Of a DNA stretch of 64,000 nucleotides, positions 35,743-44,320 are shown in pieces (positions within the stretch are counted from its first letter, which is position 1; each line of letters opens with the position of its first letter). The stretch is from Henriciella sp. AS95. Lineage in GTDB: Bacteria > Pseudomonadota > Alphaproteobacteria > Caulobacterales > Hyphomonadaceae. The translations under genes were made by a program, and so were the position numbers. Where the stretch lies: the NCBI RefSeq assembly GCF_038900055.1, contig NZ_JBBMQM010000001.1:2790001-2854000 (forward strand), in the 5' to 3' direction. Below the pieces are notes generated by a model that had not been told where the DNA came from, searched no databases, and was given only the letters and a program-made list of their open reading frames with translations.

Positions 35743-36021
35743 CTGACCAATATGACTGAAAATCGTCTACAATCCATCAATATCACTCAAAAATTGTCCC
35801 ACAACAGGCAAGCACGACCTCACATGGCGCACGACGGACAATTTTCCGTCTGAGATCGCCCACAAAGTCGGCAAGGCTATTATGGCAAGGTCGAAATCAT
35901 CGCTGGATCTTGTCGCAGCGGCCCGATCACGGCTCGTCCCCTGGTGTTTATGTTTATTTTTTTATCCGGCCCATCAGTGGGCGGCATCATGTCAAAGGGT
36001 GCTCGAAGCGGACATCGCAGC
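35743..36021. promoter_or_regulatory. Upstream region of the DeoR gene
   Basis: About 280 bases without a credible gene. CAATCCATCAATATCACTC at 35770-35788 resembles the phased ATCA units elsewhere in the locus and may be an autoregulatory site on the minus-strand promoter. Nothing else stands out up to the end of the TetR-type gene. Confidence 0.45.
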
Positions 36022-37236
36022 TTATTGCCGATCCCAGCAGGCGTGAAGGAAGCATCCGCATTGCTCCGTCAGCCAGATGGCTCGATCTTCGGCGGGCATC
36101 GACGCCGCCTGCTCTGAAAGTCCTGTCAGAATGAAACGAAAGACCTGCCCGTCCAGCCTGTCGGCACGTTCGCCGACAGAATCGATCGAGCGTAACATCA
36201 ATGTCGACGTTCGGCCCGTCATGGCGAGAAGCGCCCCGGAATAGGACGCGGCATCGGGGCTTCTTGAAGCGGCCAGGATGATTTCATCCATTGCCGTATT
36301 CTCAGAGCCGCGCATGCTCGCCCTCTCAAGGATCGCCGGCAACACAGTCGAGCACAATTCATCGATCGTGTTGACGTCGGGCACCCGGTCCGAGGTCTCG
36401 CGACGTGCGCGCTCATAGATGCGATCAAATGCGCGCATCATGATCTCGTCGATCGAGCGGAAATGGTGGGTCATGGATGACAGGGAGATGCCCGTTTCGC
36501 TAGCGATCAGTCTATGGGACAGAGCATCAGGACCATGTGAGAGGATCAGGGCGCAGGCTGCCTCGATGATACGCTCAGCGGTGCCCGTTCTCGGCTCGGG
36601 AGCGGCAGCGGCCTGGTTCAATCCCGCTGCGGCGAGTTGCTGACGCGCAGCACTATCGCCCGGAGAAGACACGGGGCAGCGGGTGATGCGTTCGCACAAC
36701 CGCAGGATCACGTCGGTCATCCAGATCTTAATTCGTGCATCGGACCCTGCCAGTAATCCAATCCGAACCGCCACCTCGAACCCGGCGGAAAAAGCGTAAG
36801 CCAGTTGACGCTCGATGCCCATTTCATCAAACCGCTCGGCCCAGAAACTGCAGGCGGAAGCGGGCCAGTTGGCCATGATCTCCGCCAGCCCGGGAATCCG
36901 CTGTGATACGGCCTGGCCGACCCAGCCGATAAGGGCGATGTCGGCCTGCGGACCGGTGGTCACGCCAGCAACGCCGAGGGCGAGACTGGGCAGCTGATCC
37001 GGCCGGGACGCTACGCCGTGAAGCTGGCTTGCGAGTCCGGCAAAATTTTCTTCCCGAGCCGATATTGCCTGCTCAAACACAGCAAGGATCAGGTTCTCAC
37101 GAGAGCCATACCGGTAGCTCAATAATGACGGACTGATGCCCACACTCTGCGCAAGGCTGCGTAATGTCAGACCTTTCAGTCCAGACCTCAGGATTTGATC
37201 AGCTGCCGCCCCAAGAACGTCGTCACCACTTTCCAT
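36022..37236 (-). CDS. Double TetR-type regulator (two HTH modules in one chain)
   Basis: 404 residues from ATG 37236 (MESGDD; the frame extends nine codons upstream). Two separate TetR-like DNA-binding units are visible: the first near residues 10-55 (GLTLRSLAQSVGISPSLLSY), the second near 225-270 (ALSHRLIASETGISLSSMTH). Each is followed by an all-helical region of about 150 residues. Normal TetR proteins are about 200 residues, so this looks like a tandem fusion of two units that could act as a covalent pseudo-dimer. It is divergent from a TBDT/phosphatase operon and is its likely regulator. Ligand unknown. Confidence 0.82.
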   Translation of the reverse strand: MESGDDVLGAAADQILRSGLKGLTLRSLAQSVGISPSLLSYRYGSRENLILAVFEQAISAREENFAGLASQLHGVASRPDQLPSLALGVAGVTTGPQADIALIGWVGQAVSQRIPGLAEIMANWPASACSFWAERFDEMGIERQLAYAFSAGFEVAVRIGLLAGSDARIKIWMTDVILRLCERITRCPVSSPGDSAARQQLAAAGLNQAAAAPEPRTGTAERIIEAACALILSHGPDALSHRLIASETGISLSSMTHHFRSIDEIMMRAFDRIYERARRETSDRVPDVNTIDELCSTVLPAILERASMRGSENTAMDEIILAASRSPDAASYSGALLAMTGRTSTLMLRSIDSVGERADRLDGQVFRFILTGLSEQAASMPAEDRAIWLTEQCGCFLHACWDRQ

Positions 37237-37505
37237 GTCAGTCGGCCGGCCGGATTGGTACACTTGAACAACACCCTTCGATCAAATTACGCCTCAAAGC
37301 CTGTCGAAAATTTTGCTGCGCTTCAAGAGCAAAGCAAGTTCAGGCCCCCTTGAATCTAGCTGATAAAGCAGAGGAAAGCTGGCATTCTTGACGTTTTTGT
37401 TGCAGCGCGTCATAAATCCGACGCTAAAGCTTCATGGAATCTTGTTTTGGTACGTACGTTCAGTGTTGGTAGTTGCCGCTTCGTTAATCCAGAGGGGATC
37501 GAAGC
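37237..37505. promoter_or_regulatory. Divergent promoter region, TetR-type gene and TBDT
   Basis: About 270 bases without a gene. Near 37450 the word GGTACGTACGTTC contains an 8-base palindrome, a candidate regulator site. A GAGGGG ribosome site precedes ATG 37506. Confidence 0.4.
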
Positions 37506-40025
37506 ATGCTCAACACACCGTTCAAAACCACACTTCTCGCCGGTGCCGCGCTGATGGCAGCGATGCCTGCCGCCGCACAGGAAGACGCGGAGGCGCGCCA
37601 GCAAGTCGTCTTCGTCACCGCGACACCCATTCGTGACAGCCAGCAGGCTGCCATTGAAGCCAAGCGCAATGCCGACAATGTCGTCGATATCATTTCAGCC
37701 GACACGATTGGCCGTTTTCCCGACCAGAACCTTGCTGACTCGCTTGGACGGCTTCCGGGTCTCGCAATCGAGCGTGACCAGGGACAGGCGCGCTACATTA
37801 ACTTCCGCGGCGCCCCTTTCCGCTTCACGGCCATCGCATTTGACGGCATTGACGTTCCAGGCGCCCAGAATGGACGAATTCCCCGCTTTGACAGCTTTCC
37901 CTCGGTGATCACCTCTTCGGTCGAAGCCAACAAGGCGATCACACCGAACATGCCCGGCGAGGCGGTTTCCGGGTTCATCAACGTCAAGACGTTCAATCCG
38001 TTCGATGTAGACGGCTTCAGCGCATCGCTAGAAGCCGGCTACGGCGAGCAGGAGCTCGGCGGTGGCCCGATCAACAAGTATAATGGGCGGATCAGCTGGT
38101 CGAACGACAATTTCGGCTGGGTGGCGTTCGGCTCGTTCAACCGGCGCGTCCAGAACACGGACAATCGCGAGTTCGACCTGGACCTTGATGAAAGCGGTGA
38201 CCTTGTCGTCAACGAACTGGATTTCCGGTCCTATTTCGTGGAACGCGAAGACACAGCCTATGGCGGCCGTCTTGAGTTCCGGCCCGATGGCACGGCCCTT
38301 GACCGGCTATTCCTGTCCACGCTGTACACCGAATTCGTCGATCAGGAAGAACGCAACCAGTATGTGTTCGACTTTGCTGGCGGAGCCGATGCCATCAGCG
38401 GCGCTGTCGCTCCGGGCGACACGGGATACCAGCCGCTCGTCCTAGTCAACCGGCTCCTCGAGGATGGCCGTTATGACAACTCGACCTGGACATCGACGCT
38501 CGGCGCAGACTTCGAGGCCGGCGGCTGGTTCATGGAAGCCCGCCTGAACTACACGGAGACGACCGACAATACGTTTTTGCCGATCCCGTACAGCCGGGCA
38601 GCAACCGTGGCGGCAGGCTACGACCTGACCGATGTCAATTCGCCCGTCGTCAATCTCTTCGAGCCTTTCACGCAAACCCCAACTGACATCAACTTCCTCG
38701 ACTACGCCGTTACGCTGGCTCTGACCGTTGATTCAAAGCTCGACAATGAAGCCTGGAAGGCAAAGCTCGATGCCGAAAAGGATATGACCCTGTTTGGCCG
38801 CGACACGACCGTGAAGACCGGCTTCCAGTTCGACACGCGGGACGCAGCCGGCAACGGCATGGTTCAGCAGATTGAGTACTTTCCGCCGACATTCGACTTC
38901 GATCAGTTCACGACCGGTGTGCCCTGGTATACCGATTTCAACAATTCGATCGGCGCCACATATTTTCGCAATGATGCGCTTCGGCGGGCCTTTTCGGAGG
39001 CGTTTGACGGGCTCGATGTCACCGTGCCGCCAGACCAGGAAATTGCCATCGAGGAAGATATCATCGCGGCCTACGGAATGGCGACCACTGAGTTCGAATG
39101 GGGCAATTTCGTATACGGCGCACGGGTCGAATACACCGACTATACGTCTTCCGGCCCTTCGCTCGATCTCGCCTATAGCGACGACTATTTCAATGTCCTG
39201 CCAAGTGCCCACCTGAATCTCGACCTCACCGATGATCTTAAGCTGCGCTTTTCCGGCTCCACCGGCGTCAGCCGCCCGAGCTATAATGAGCTTCGCGCCT
39301 CGGCGAGTGTTGACGCGACGAGCCAGACGGTGATCGGCGGAAATCCGAAGCTTGACCCGGAAACGACCTGGGGCGGCGACGTGTCTCTGGAATACTATTT
39401 TGCGCCGGCAAGCCTGTTGTCGGTCGGGGCATTCTACCGGAATGTCGACGATGTCATCTACGCAGACTCCACAAAGGTCGACGGCGGCTTCTACCTGCCG
39501 ACGGCTGCTGGCGAAGACTGGACGCTTGTCGGCTTCGTCAACGGCAAAAACGGTCACCTCTCGGGCGTTGAGGCCAGCGTCATCGCGCAGGCCGATGACA
39601 TCCTGCCAGAGCCGTTTGACGGCTTCGGTGTCAGCGGCAACCTGACCCTGCTGGACAGTGAATTCGAGACCAATTCCGGAAACACGTTCTCGCTGCCGGG
39701 CACATCGGACACGGTCTTCAACGCATCTGTGTTCTACGAGAAATTTGGCCTGTCTGCCCGGGTGAACTATCAGTATCGGGACGCATGGCTGTCGACGACG
39801 GAGAATGACAGCCTCGGGGAATACTGGGATGAACAGTCCCGCGTCGATGCCTCGATCCGCTACAACCTGCCGGTCGAGTTCTCCAATGCCCGTTTCACCC
39901 TTTTTGCCAATGGCAACAATCTCACCGACGAAACCGATGTCCGATACATCGCGACACCAGCAACGCCGAACCAGGTCGAAGGCTATGGCCGCCGCTGGCT
40001 GTTCGGCATCCGAGTCGATTACTAA
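37506..40025 (+). CDS. TonB-dependent receptor
   Basis: 839 residues. The signal peptide ends around AMPAAAQ. The segment AAIEAKRNADNVVDIISADT places it in the same large subfamily as the receptor at 16456. The plug spans about 45-165 (GRFPDQNLADSLGRLPGL), and the C-terminus is the barrel strand WLFGIRVDY. A secreted tyrosine-phosphatase-like gene follows after 26 bases with its own AGGAG site, so the two are an operon. Substrate is unknown; phosphorylated organics are one possibility given the partner (inference). Confidence 0.92.
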   Translation: MLNTPFKTTLLAGAALMAAMPAAAQEDAEARQQVVFVTATPIRDSQQAAIEAKRNADNVVDIISADTIGRFPDQNLADSLGRLPGLAIERDQGQARYINFRGAPFRFTAIAFDGIDVPGAQNGRIPRFDSFPSVITSSVEANKAITPNMPGEAVSGFINVKTFNPFDVDGFSASLEAGYGEQELGGGPINKYNGRISWSNDNFGWVAFGSFNRRVQNTDNREFDLDLDESGDLVVNELDFRSYFVEREDTAYGGRLEFRPDGTALDRLFLSTLYTEFVDQEERNQYVFDFAGGADAISGAVAPGDTGYQPLVLVNRLLEDGRYDNSTWTSTLGADFEAGGWFMEARLNYTETTDNTFLPIPYSRAATVAAGYDLTDVNSPVVNLFEPFTQTPTDINFLDYAVTLALTVDSKLDNEAWKAKLDAEKDMTLFGRDTTVKTGFQFDTRDAAGNGMVQQIEYFPPTFDFDQFTTGVPWYTDFNNSIGATYFRNDALRRAFSEAFDGLDVTVPPDQEIAIEEDIIAAYGMATTEFEWGNFVYGARVEYTDYTSSGPSLDLAYSDDYFNVLPSAHLNLDLTDDLKLRFSGSTGVSRPSYNELRASASVDATSQTVIGGNPKLDPETTWGGDVSLEYYFAPASLLSVGAFYRNVDDVIYADSTKVDGGFYLPTAAGEDWTLVGFVNGKNGHLSGVEASVIAQADDILPEPFDGFGVSGNLTLLDSEFETNSGNTFSLPGTSDTVFNASVFYEKFGLSARVNYQYRDAWLSTTENDSLGEYWDEQSRVDASIRYNLPVEFSNARFTLFANGNNLTDETDVRYIATPATPNQVEGYGRRWLFGIRVDY

Positions 40026-40051
40026 GGAAACGCCAAGAAGGAGACATCACG

Positions 40052-41164
40052 ATGTCCATCCAGAAATACCTGACTGCCGCCTCGCTTGCAGTGATCGCCG
40101 CTAGCGGTTCATCTGCGGCCCAGGACCGGATCGACGCCGCCGGCATCACCGAGATCGCCGTCAGCCTCGACAAGCCGACGCGGACCTACACGATCAACTG
40201 GCCTGCGTCGCTGGGCGAAATCGAGCGCGTAGAAGTCGCTCTCGACGAACAGACCATGCCCGGCAAGGGCATTGTCATCGCCGACAATCCGGAAACTGAC
40301 TCGCTGAACTGGACCGCCGACTCACTCGACCAGCGTCATTATTTCCTGATCGTGCCAGAAGAAGGGGAAGCCGTACGCACAGCGCTGCGCCTTCTCCCGC
40401 TGGAAGGCGGACGCAACTTCCGCGATCTTGGCGGTTATAAAACCTCCGATGGCCGTTCTGTGAAGTGGGGCAAGCTCTATCGCTCGGGCGTCATGGACGG
40501 TCTCACCGACCAGGACTACGACTACCTCTCCGGGCTCGGCATCCAGGTCATTTGCGATTTTCGCACAGCGCATGAGCGGGCCGAAGAGCCAACCGAATGG
40601 CGCGCCGGTGAGATCGAGTATCTGACGTTTCCGGACCCTGAAGAGGGTGACTCGATGGGCCTCATGGCCATCTTCCAGAACCCGGACGCAACCCCCGAAA
40701 TGGTGAGCCAGAACATGGCCCAGAGCTATGCCGGCATCGCCGCGGACCAGGCGCCGGCCTATCGTGAGATGTTCGACCGGCTGGCCGCTGGCGAGATCCC
40801 GCTGGCTTTCAACTGCACAGCCGGCAAGGACCGCACAGGTATCGGCGCAGCCCTCCTGCTCACCGCCCTTGGCGTCCCGCGCGATACGGTCGTCGCCGAC
40901 TATGCCCTGTCGGAAGTCTATGTGGATTACATGGAGGAGTTCGTTGGCGACGGTCAGGAAATACCTGCAGACAGCCCTTATGCCTTCCTGGCTCAATTGC
41001 CACCGGAAATGGTTGCGCCGCTGATGCGGTCAGACCCGCTCTATATCGAGACGGCGCTCGCCGACATCGAGGAAACGCACGGCTCTGTCATGACATTCCT
41101 GAAGGAGGAAATCGACGTCACCGATGAGGAACTCGAGGCGATCCGCGAAGCGCTGCTGAACTAG
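40052..41164 (+). CDS. Secreted tyrosine-phosphatase-like protein (Y_phosphatase3 family)
   Basis: 370 residues with a signal peptide (cleavage near SGSSAAQ), so it acts outside the cytoplasm. After a beta-rich N-terminal domain (about 25-115) comes a DSP/PTP-like domain: GGRNFRDLGGYKTSDGR, LYRSGVMDGLTD and the P-loop CTAGKDRTG with Cys and Arg intact. The residue before the catalytic Cys is Asn (AFNC), where the family usually has His. Related enzymes remove phosphate from phosphotyrosine, phosphoinositides or nucleotides. Cotranscribed with the TBDT, it may dephosphorylate the imported ligand. A strong terminator follows. Confidence 0.85.
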   Translation: MSIQKYLTAASLAVIAASGSSAAQDRIDAAGITEIAVSLDKPTRTYTINWPASLGEIERVEVALDEQTMPGKGIVIADNPETDSLNWTADSLDQRHYFLIVPEEGEAVRTALRLLPLEGGRNFRDLGGYKTSDGRSVKWGKLYRSGVMDGLTDQDYDYLSGLGIQVICDFRTAHERAEEPTEWRAGEIEYLTFPDPEEGDSMGLMAIFQNPDATPEMVSQNMAQSYAGIAADQAPAYREMFDRLAAGEIPLAFNCTAGKDRTGIGAALLLTALGVPRDTVVADYALSEVYVDYMEEFVGDGQEIPADSPYAFLAQLPPEMVAPLMRSDPLYIETALADIEETHGSVMTFLKEEIDVTDEELEAIREALLN

Positions 41165-41222
41165 GTCAGCGGTCACCCACATCGTTTCCTGCAAGATCCT
41201 CTTGCTCGAATAGTAAATCCCG

Positions 41223-41259
41223 TCGCCGGCTGAGTCTGAAAGCTCAGCCGGCGATTTTT
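41223..41259 (+). terminator. Rho-independent terminator
   Basis: A 12-bp stem TCGCCGGCTGAG (41223-41234) pairs with 41243-41254 and is followed by TTTTT. It ends the TBDT-phosphatase operon. Confidence 0.92.
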
Positions 41260-41524
41260 CATGTCCGCCAATACGCCCGGCGCTGACGCGTCTACGGCTC
41301 GTCTCACCGGCATTCACAGGACGTACAACTCACGCCAAATCTCTTCGAAAAAGCCCCGCCGCAGTGATGCAAACTGCAAGTTTGCTCTCGCATTTTGCAT
41401 GGCACAACGCCCCATATCTCGAAATTTTCAGAGTGACGCGCCTGTAAGTCCTTGTTTTTTATAGAACAGCGCAACTGGTCGCGAAGATTGCAATGCCTGT
41501 CTCCAGAGCAATTGGAGGCCGCCA
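41260..41524. promoter_or_regulatory. Promoter region of the exopolysaccharide export operon
   Basis: No credible gene. GCAAACT-GCA-AGTTTGC at 41369-41385 is a 7-3-7 inverted repeat that contains TGCAAACTGCAAG; a reversed related word, GCATTTTGCAT, is at 41390-41400. The same TGCAA-N2-TGCAAG pattern recurs at 49981, 50004 and (weaker) 51625. A near-miss sigma-54 element (TGGTCGCG...TTGC, spacing one base too long) lies near 41476. Confidence 0.5.
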
Positions 41525-41734
41525 ATGGCAAGCTTTGTTTTTAATATTCAATCAGAGACCGAAGAGCGCATCTTCGAGGACATCCTGAACAGGGCGCTCC
41601 AGGCGGCGCATGACTATATCAGCGTCCGCACAACCGCGAACACTCGCGGCCTGATCAAGACCATCGACACAGAATGCCGCTTTGCCATGCAGGCCATCTG
41701 TGCGCGTCTTCCCCGTGAGGCCCATTATGCATAA
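41525..41734 (+). CDS. Small hypothetical protein preceding the export lipoprotein
   Basis: 69 residues with a good GGAGG ribosome site seven bases before ATG 41525. The frame ends with a TAA that overlaps the next gene's start by eight bases, which suggests translational coupling. The sequence is soluble and mixed (IQSETEERIFEDILNRALQA), with no signal peptide or recognised domain. It is probably real because of the site and the overlap, but it could be a leader frame of the export operon. Confidence 0.5.
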   Translation: MASFVFNIQSETEERIFEDILNRALQAAHDYISVRTTANTRGLIKTIDTECRFAMQAICARLPREAHYA

Positions 41735-42947
41735 GGCCCCGCTTGCCGCCGCCCTGGCTCTGCTGGCCGGCTGTGCGTCATCCTTTGACCGTCCGGCAAA
41801 CACTGTCGACCTGAACCGTGACGGCTATCAGGCGCAAAGTCAGTTTGCAGCGCATCAGCTCACGGGCGATGCACGCCTGATGAATCAGAGCCGGTGTGAG
41901 GATCTCGATCTCGCGCTGGCCGGCCAGCCGATCGATGCCGGTCTCGGCGCCGCGTTCGATGAGCCCCAGCTTCTCTCGCCCGGAGATCTCCTCCGGGTTG
42001 AGCTTCCCCGCGGCGACGACTTCCAGGGCAACTATGTCATCAGCCCGAACGGTTATCTTCGCATGCCCTTCCTGGGCGATCTGCCGGCGGCCGGGATGTC
42101 GAGCGCTCAGCTGGAGACGGTCGTCGCACGGCTGCTTGTCGAAGGCGGCTTCTACAAGCCCGGCTTCGCCCGCGCCAGCGTTTCGGTTCTCGAATGGGCG
42201 CCGATCCAGGTGTCTGTGTCCGGTGCTGTCTTCCAGTCCGGCGATGTGCTGCTCAACCAGCGCGAAGCCGCCGATGTCGCGTCAGAGCGGCTAATCGCAG
42301 CCGGCGACATTGCCTTTCAGCGCTCACTCTCCTCAGCTCTGTTCGCCGCAGCCGGCGTGCGCCCGGATGCCGATATCCGCAACATCGTCCTTGTCCGCAA
42401 CGGCAAACGCCGGGTGTTCGACATGTCTGGCGCGCTGAATGGCGGCGCGATGGACGACCCGCTCCTGGTCGCCGGTGACCGTATTCATGTGCCTTCGCGC
42501 GGCTGCTTTCAGATGGCGCTTGCCCGCCCGTCGCGGATCACACCGCCCGGCATTCGCGTCTTCATGTCCAACCTCACCCAGCCAGCCGCTTCCAATGCTT
42601 CTTCAGCCATCGGCCAGGATGCGACACGCCTGCCCTATGGCACCCGCTTCCTTCAGGGGCTCGTCTCTGCCAACTGCGTGGGCGGTATCCAGGCGACGAA
42701 TGCGCGCCGCTGGGGTGTGCTGATCTCCCGCAATCCCGTCACCGGCGAGAGCGAAGTCATCTCACGCTCCATCGAGGACCTCGTGCGGCGTGCAGACCGC
42801 GACAATTACAACCCCGTCCTGCTGCCGAATGATGCGATCGCCTGCTACGACTCCCACGTCACCAATGTCCGCGATGTCATCGCAATGGTCTCCGAAGCCG
42901 CCGCACCCGTTCTGAATGCGGTCATCATCGGGGGGATCGCAAATTGA
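41727..42947 (+). CDS. Polysaccharide export outer-membrane lipoprotein (Wza-like)
   Basis: Forms the outer-membrane channel for secreted polysaccharide. Start ATG 41727 (MHKAPLAAALALLAGC) gives a lipoprotein signal with Cys16. The poly-export domain is about residues 70-155 (LLSPGDLLRVELPRGDDFQG and YLRMPFLGDLPAAGM). An SLBB-type domain follows (IQVSVSGAVFQSGDVLL). The 406-residue length is similar to Wza/HfsD. It overlaps the small frame upstream and the Wzz-like gene downstream (42944), showing tight coupling of the export operon. Confidence 0.88.
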   Translation: MHKAPLAAALALLAGCASSFDRPANTVDLNRDGYQAQSQFAAHQLTGDARLMNQSRCEDLDLALAGQPIDAGLGAAFDEPQLLSPGDLLRVELPRGDDFQGNYVISPNGYLRMPFLGDLPAAGMSSAQLETVVARLLVEGGFYKPGFARASVSVLEWAPIQVSVSGAVFQSGDVLLNQREAADVASERLIAAGDIAFQRSLSSALFAAAGVRPDADIRNIVLVRNGKRRVFDMSGALNGGAMDDPLLVAGDRIHVPSRGCFQMALARPSRITPPGIRVFMSNLTQPAASNASSAIGQDATRLPYGTRFLQGLVSANCVGGIQATNARRWGVLISRNPVTGESEVISRSIEDLVRRADRDNYNPVLLPNDAIACYDSHVTNVRDVIAMVSEAAAPVLNAVIIGGIAN

Positions 42948-44320
42948 CCCGCAAGTGGAGCTTCCTTCGCGGCGGGCCAAAGACAGGCCGTATCCTGCGC
43001 TATCTCATCGTGCTGGCCATTGGCTGGTTCGTGATCCTTGCCCTTGCGGGCGCGCTCTATGTCTTCACCCCGCGCACCTATGAGAGTGGCTTCACGCTCA
43101 TCCTGCCCGGGGCCGGTCAGTCGACCTCGGTCAATCTGGACTCGCTCGGTCAGGCCAGCAGCAATGCGGCGTCGCCCTTCGGCGACCACACGCTGAGCCC
43201 GACGGAAAATTACAAGCGGCTGTTCCAGTCCTACCGGCTGCGCGGCATGGTCGCCGAACGGATGGGCCAGACAGTCGGCGACACGCCGGCCCCCAACATT
43301 CGCCTGGCCAACCAGACGAACCTCATTTTCGTCTCCGTAAGGTCCGCCTCCCCGGAAAAGGCCAAGGCGCTCGCCGAGACCTGGCATATTGTCTTCAATG
43401 AAGAGCTGGCTGCGCTGCGGACTGAAGAGCAGGCGCTGCGGCGCGATGCCTATCAAGCGGCCATTACCGGCTTCGAACAAGCCGTCGAGGAGGCCCGCGC
43501 GAAGATCATCGCCTTCCAGTCTGAATATGGCCTGACCTCCACCGACCAGTTCCAGGATCTTGTCGCGCAGACGGAAGTGTTGCGTCTCGAGATCAGCAGT
43601 GCCGCGACCGAAGCCAGTGTCGCCGAGAGCGAAATCGCACGCCTGTCGGCCATACTCGAGATCAGCCCGGACGAGGCGGCAGACATTCTCTCCCTGCTGT
43701 CGGACCCGACCTTCCAGACCATGGCCACCGCAACCGCCAAAGCGAATGCGCTGCAAGCAGAACTGTCGGAAATGTATGGTGAGAACCATCCCGAAATGCT
43801 CAACGCGACCGAGCAGCAGTCTGGCCTGTACAGCGGCCTGAAGACACGCGGCCGCAGCCTGCTCGGCTATGAGCGCTTTCACGCCATCGAAGAAGACTAT
43901 TATACGTCCGACAGCGAGCGCACCACGCTGATCTCGTCGCTGGTCAGAGCATCTGCGAAATTGTCAGGTGCCCGCAAGCGTCATGAAGTGCTGAGCAACC
44001 AGCTGAACGCCATGCAGACCCGCGTTGCCTCGCTGGCCGGTCCGGCAACCGAACTCGATGCCCTGATGCGCGACCACCAGATTGCCGAGACGGTCTTTGC
44101 CTCTGCGCTTGCCCAGCTCGATGCCAACCGGACCGATACCTTCGCCTCCTATCCGCTAACGCAGACCATCGAAGTCCCCGGACTTCCGGAATCGCCGGCG
44201 ACACCGTCGAAGAAATTCATCGCCCTCGGCACCTTTGCCGTCATGTTCCTCTTTGCCATCGGACTTGCCCTGTTGTGGATCAGACTGCCCATCATTCGCG
44301 CGCTCCTGAAGACGTTGTAG
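42944..44320 (+). CDS. Wzz/GumC-like chain-length determinant (no kinase domain)
   Basis: Polysaccharide copolymerase of 458 residues in the inner membrane. It has an N-terminal helix (about 19-42), a large periplasmic domain with long coiled-coil helices (about 150-310, including EEQALRRDAYQAAITGFEQA), and a C-terminal helix near 425-445 preceded by the PGLPESPATPSKK proline-rich stretch typical of Wzz proteins. There is no C-terminal tyrosine kinase and no separate BY-kinase gene nearby. The start is TTG 42944, overlapping the stop of the export gene. Confidence 0.85.
   Translation: MTRKWSFLRGGPKTGRILRYLIVLAIGWFVILALAGALYVFTPRTYESGFTLILPGAGQSTSVNLDSLGQASSNAASPFGDHTLSPTENYKRLFQSYRLRGMVAERMGQTVGDTPAPNIRLANQTNLIFVSVRSASPEKAKALAETWHIVFNEELAALRTEEQALRRDAYQAAITGFEQAVEEARAKIIAFQSEYGLTSTDQFQDLVAQTEVLRLEISSAATEASVAESEIARLSAILEISPDEAADILSLLSDPTFQTMATATAKANALQAELSEMYGENHPEMLNATEQQSGLYSGLKTRGRSLLGYERFHAIEEDYYTSDSERTTLISSLVRASAKLSGARKRHEVLSNQLNAMQTRVASLAGPATELDALMRDHQIAETVFASALAQLDANRTDTFASYPLTQTIEVPGLPESPATPSKKFIALGTFAVMFLFAIGLALLWIRLPIIRALLKTL

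Noticed and set aside
35910-36134. Frame between the DeoR and double-TetR genes
   Set aside because: Overlaps the end of the TetR-type gene, has no ribosome site and no family pattern.
41261-41464. 67-codon frame before the small export-leader gene
   Set aside because: No ribosome site, overlaps the terminator T-run and the TGCAA motifs; more likely promoter DNA.
41476-41492. Possible sigma-54 promoter before the export operon
   Set aside because: The GG and GC elements are one base too far apart for the normally strict spacing.
42845-43882. 345-codon antisense frame opposite the Wza/Wzz junction
   Set aside because: Shadow of the real genes; no recognisable domain or ribosome site.
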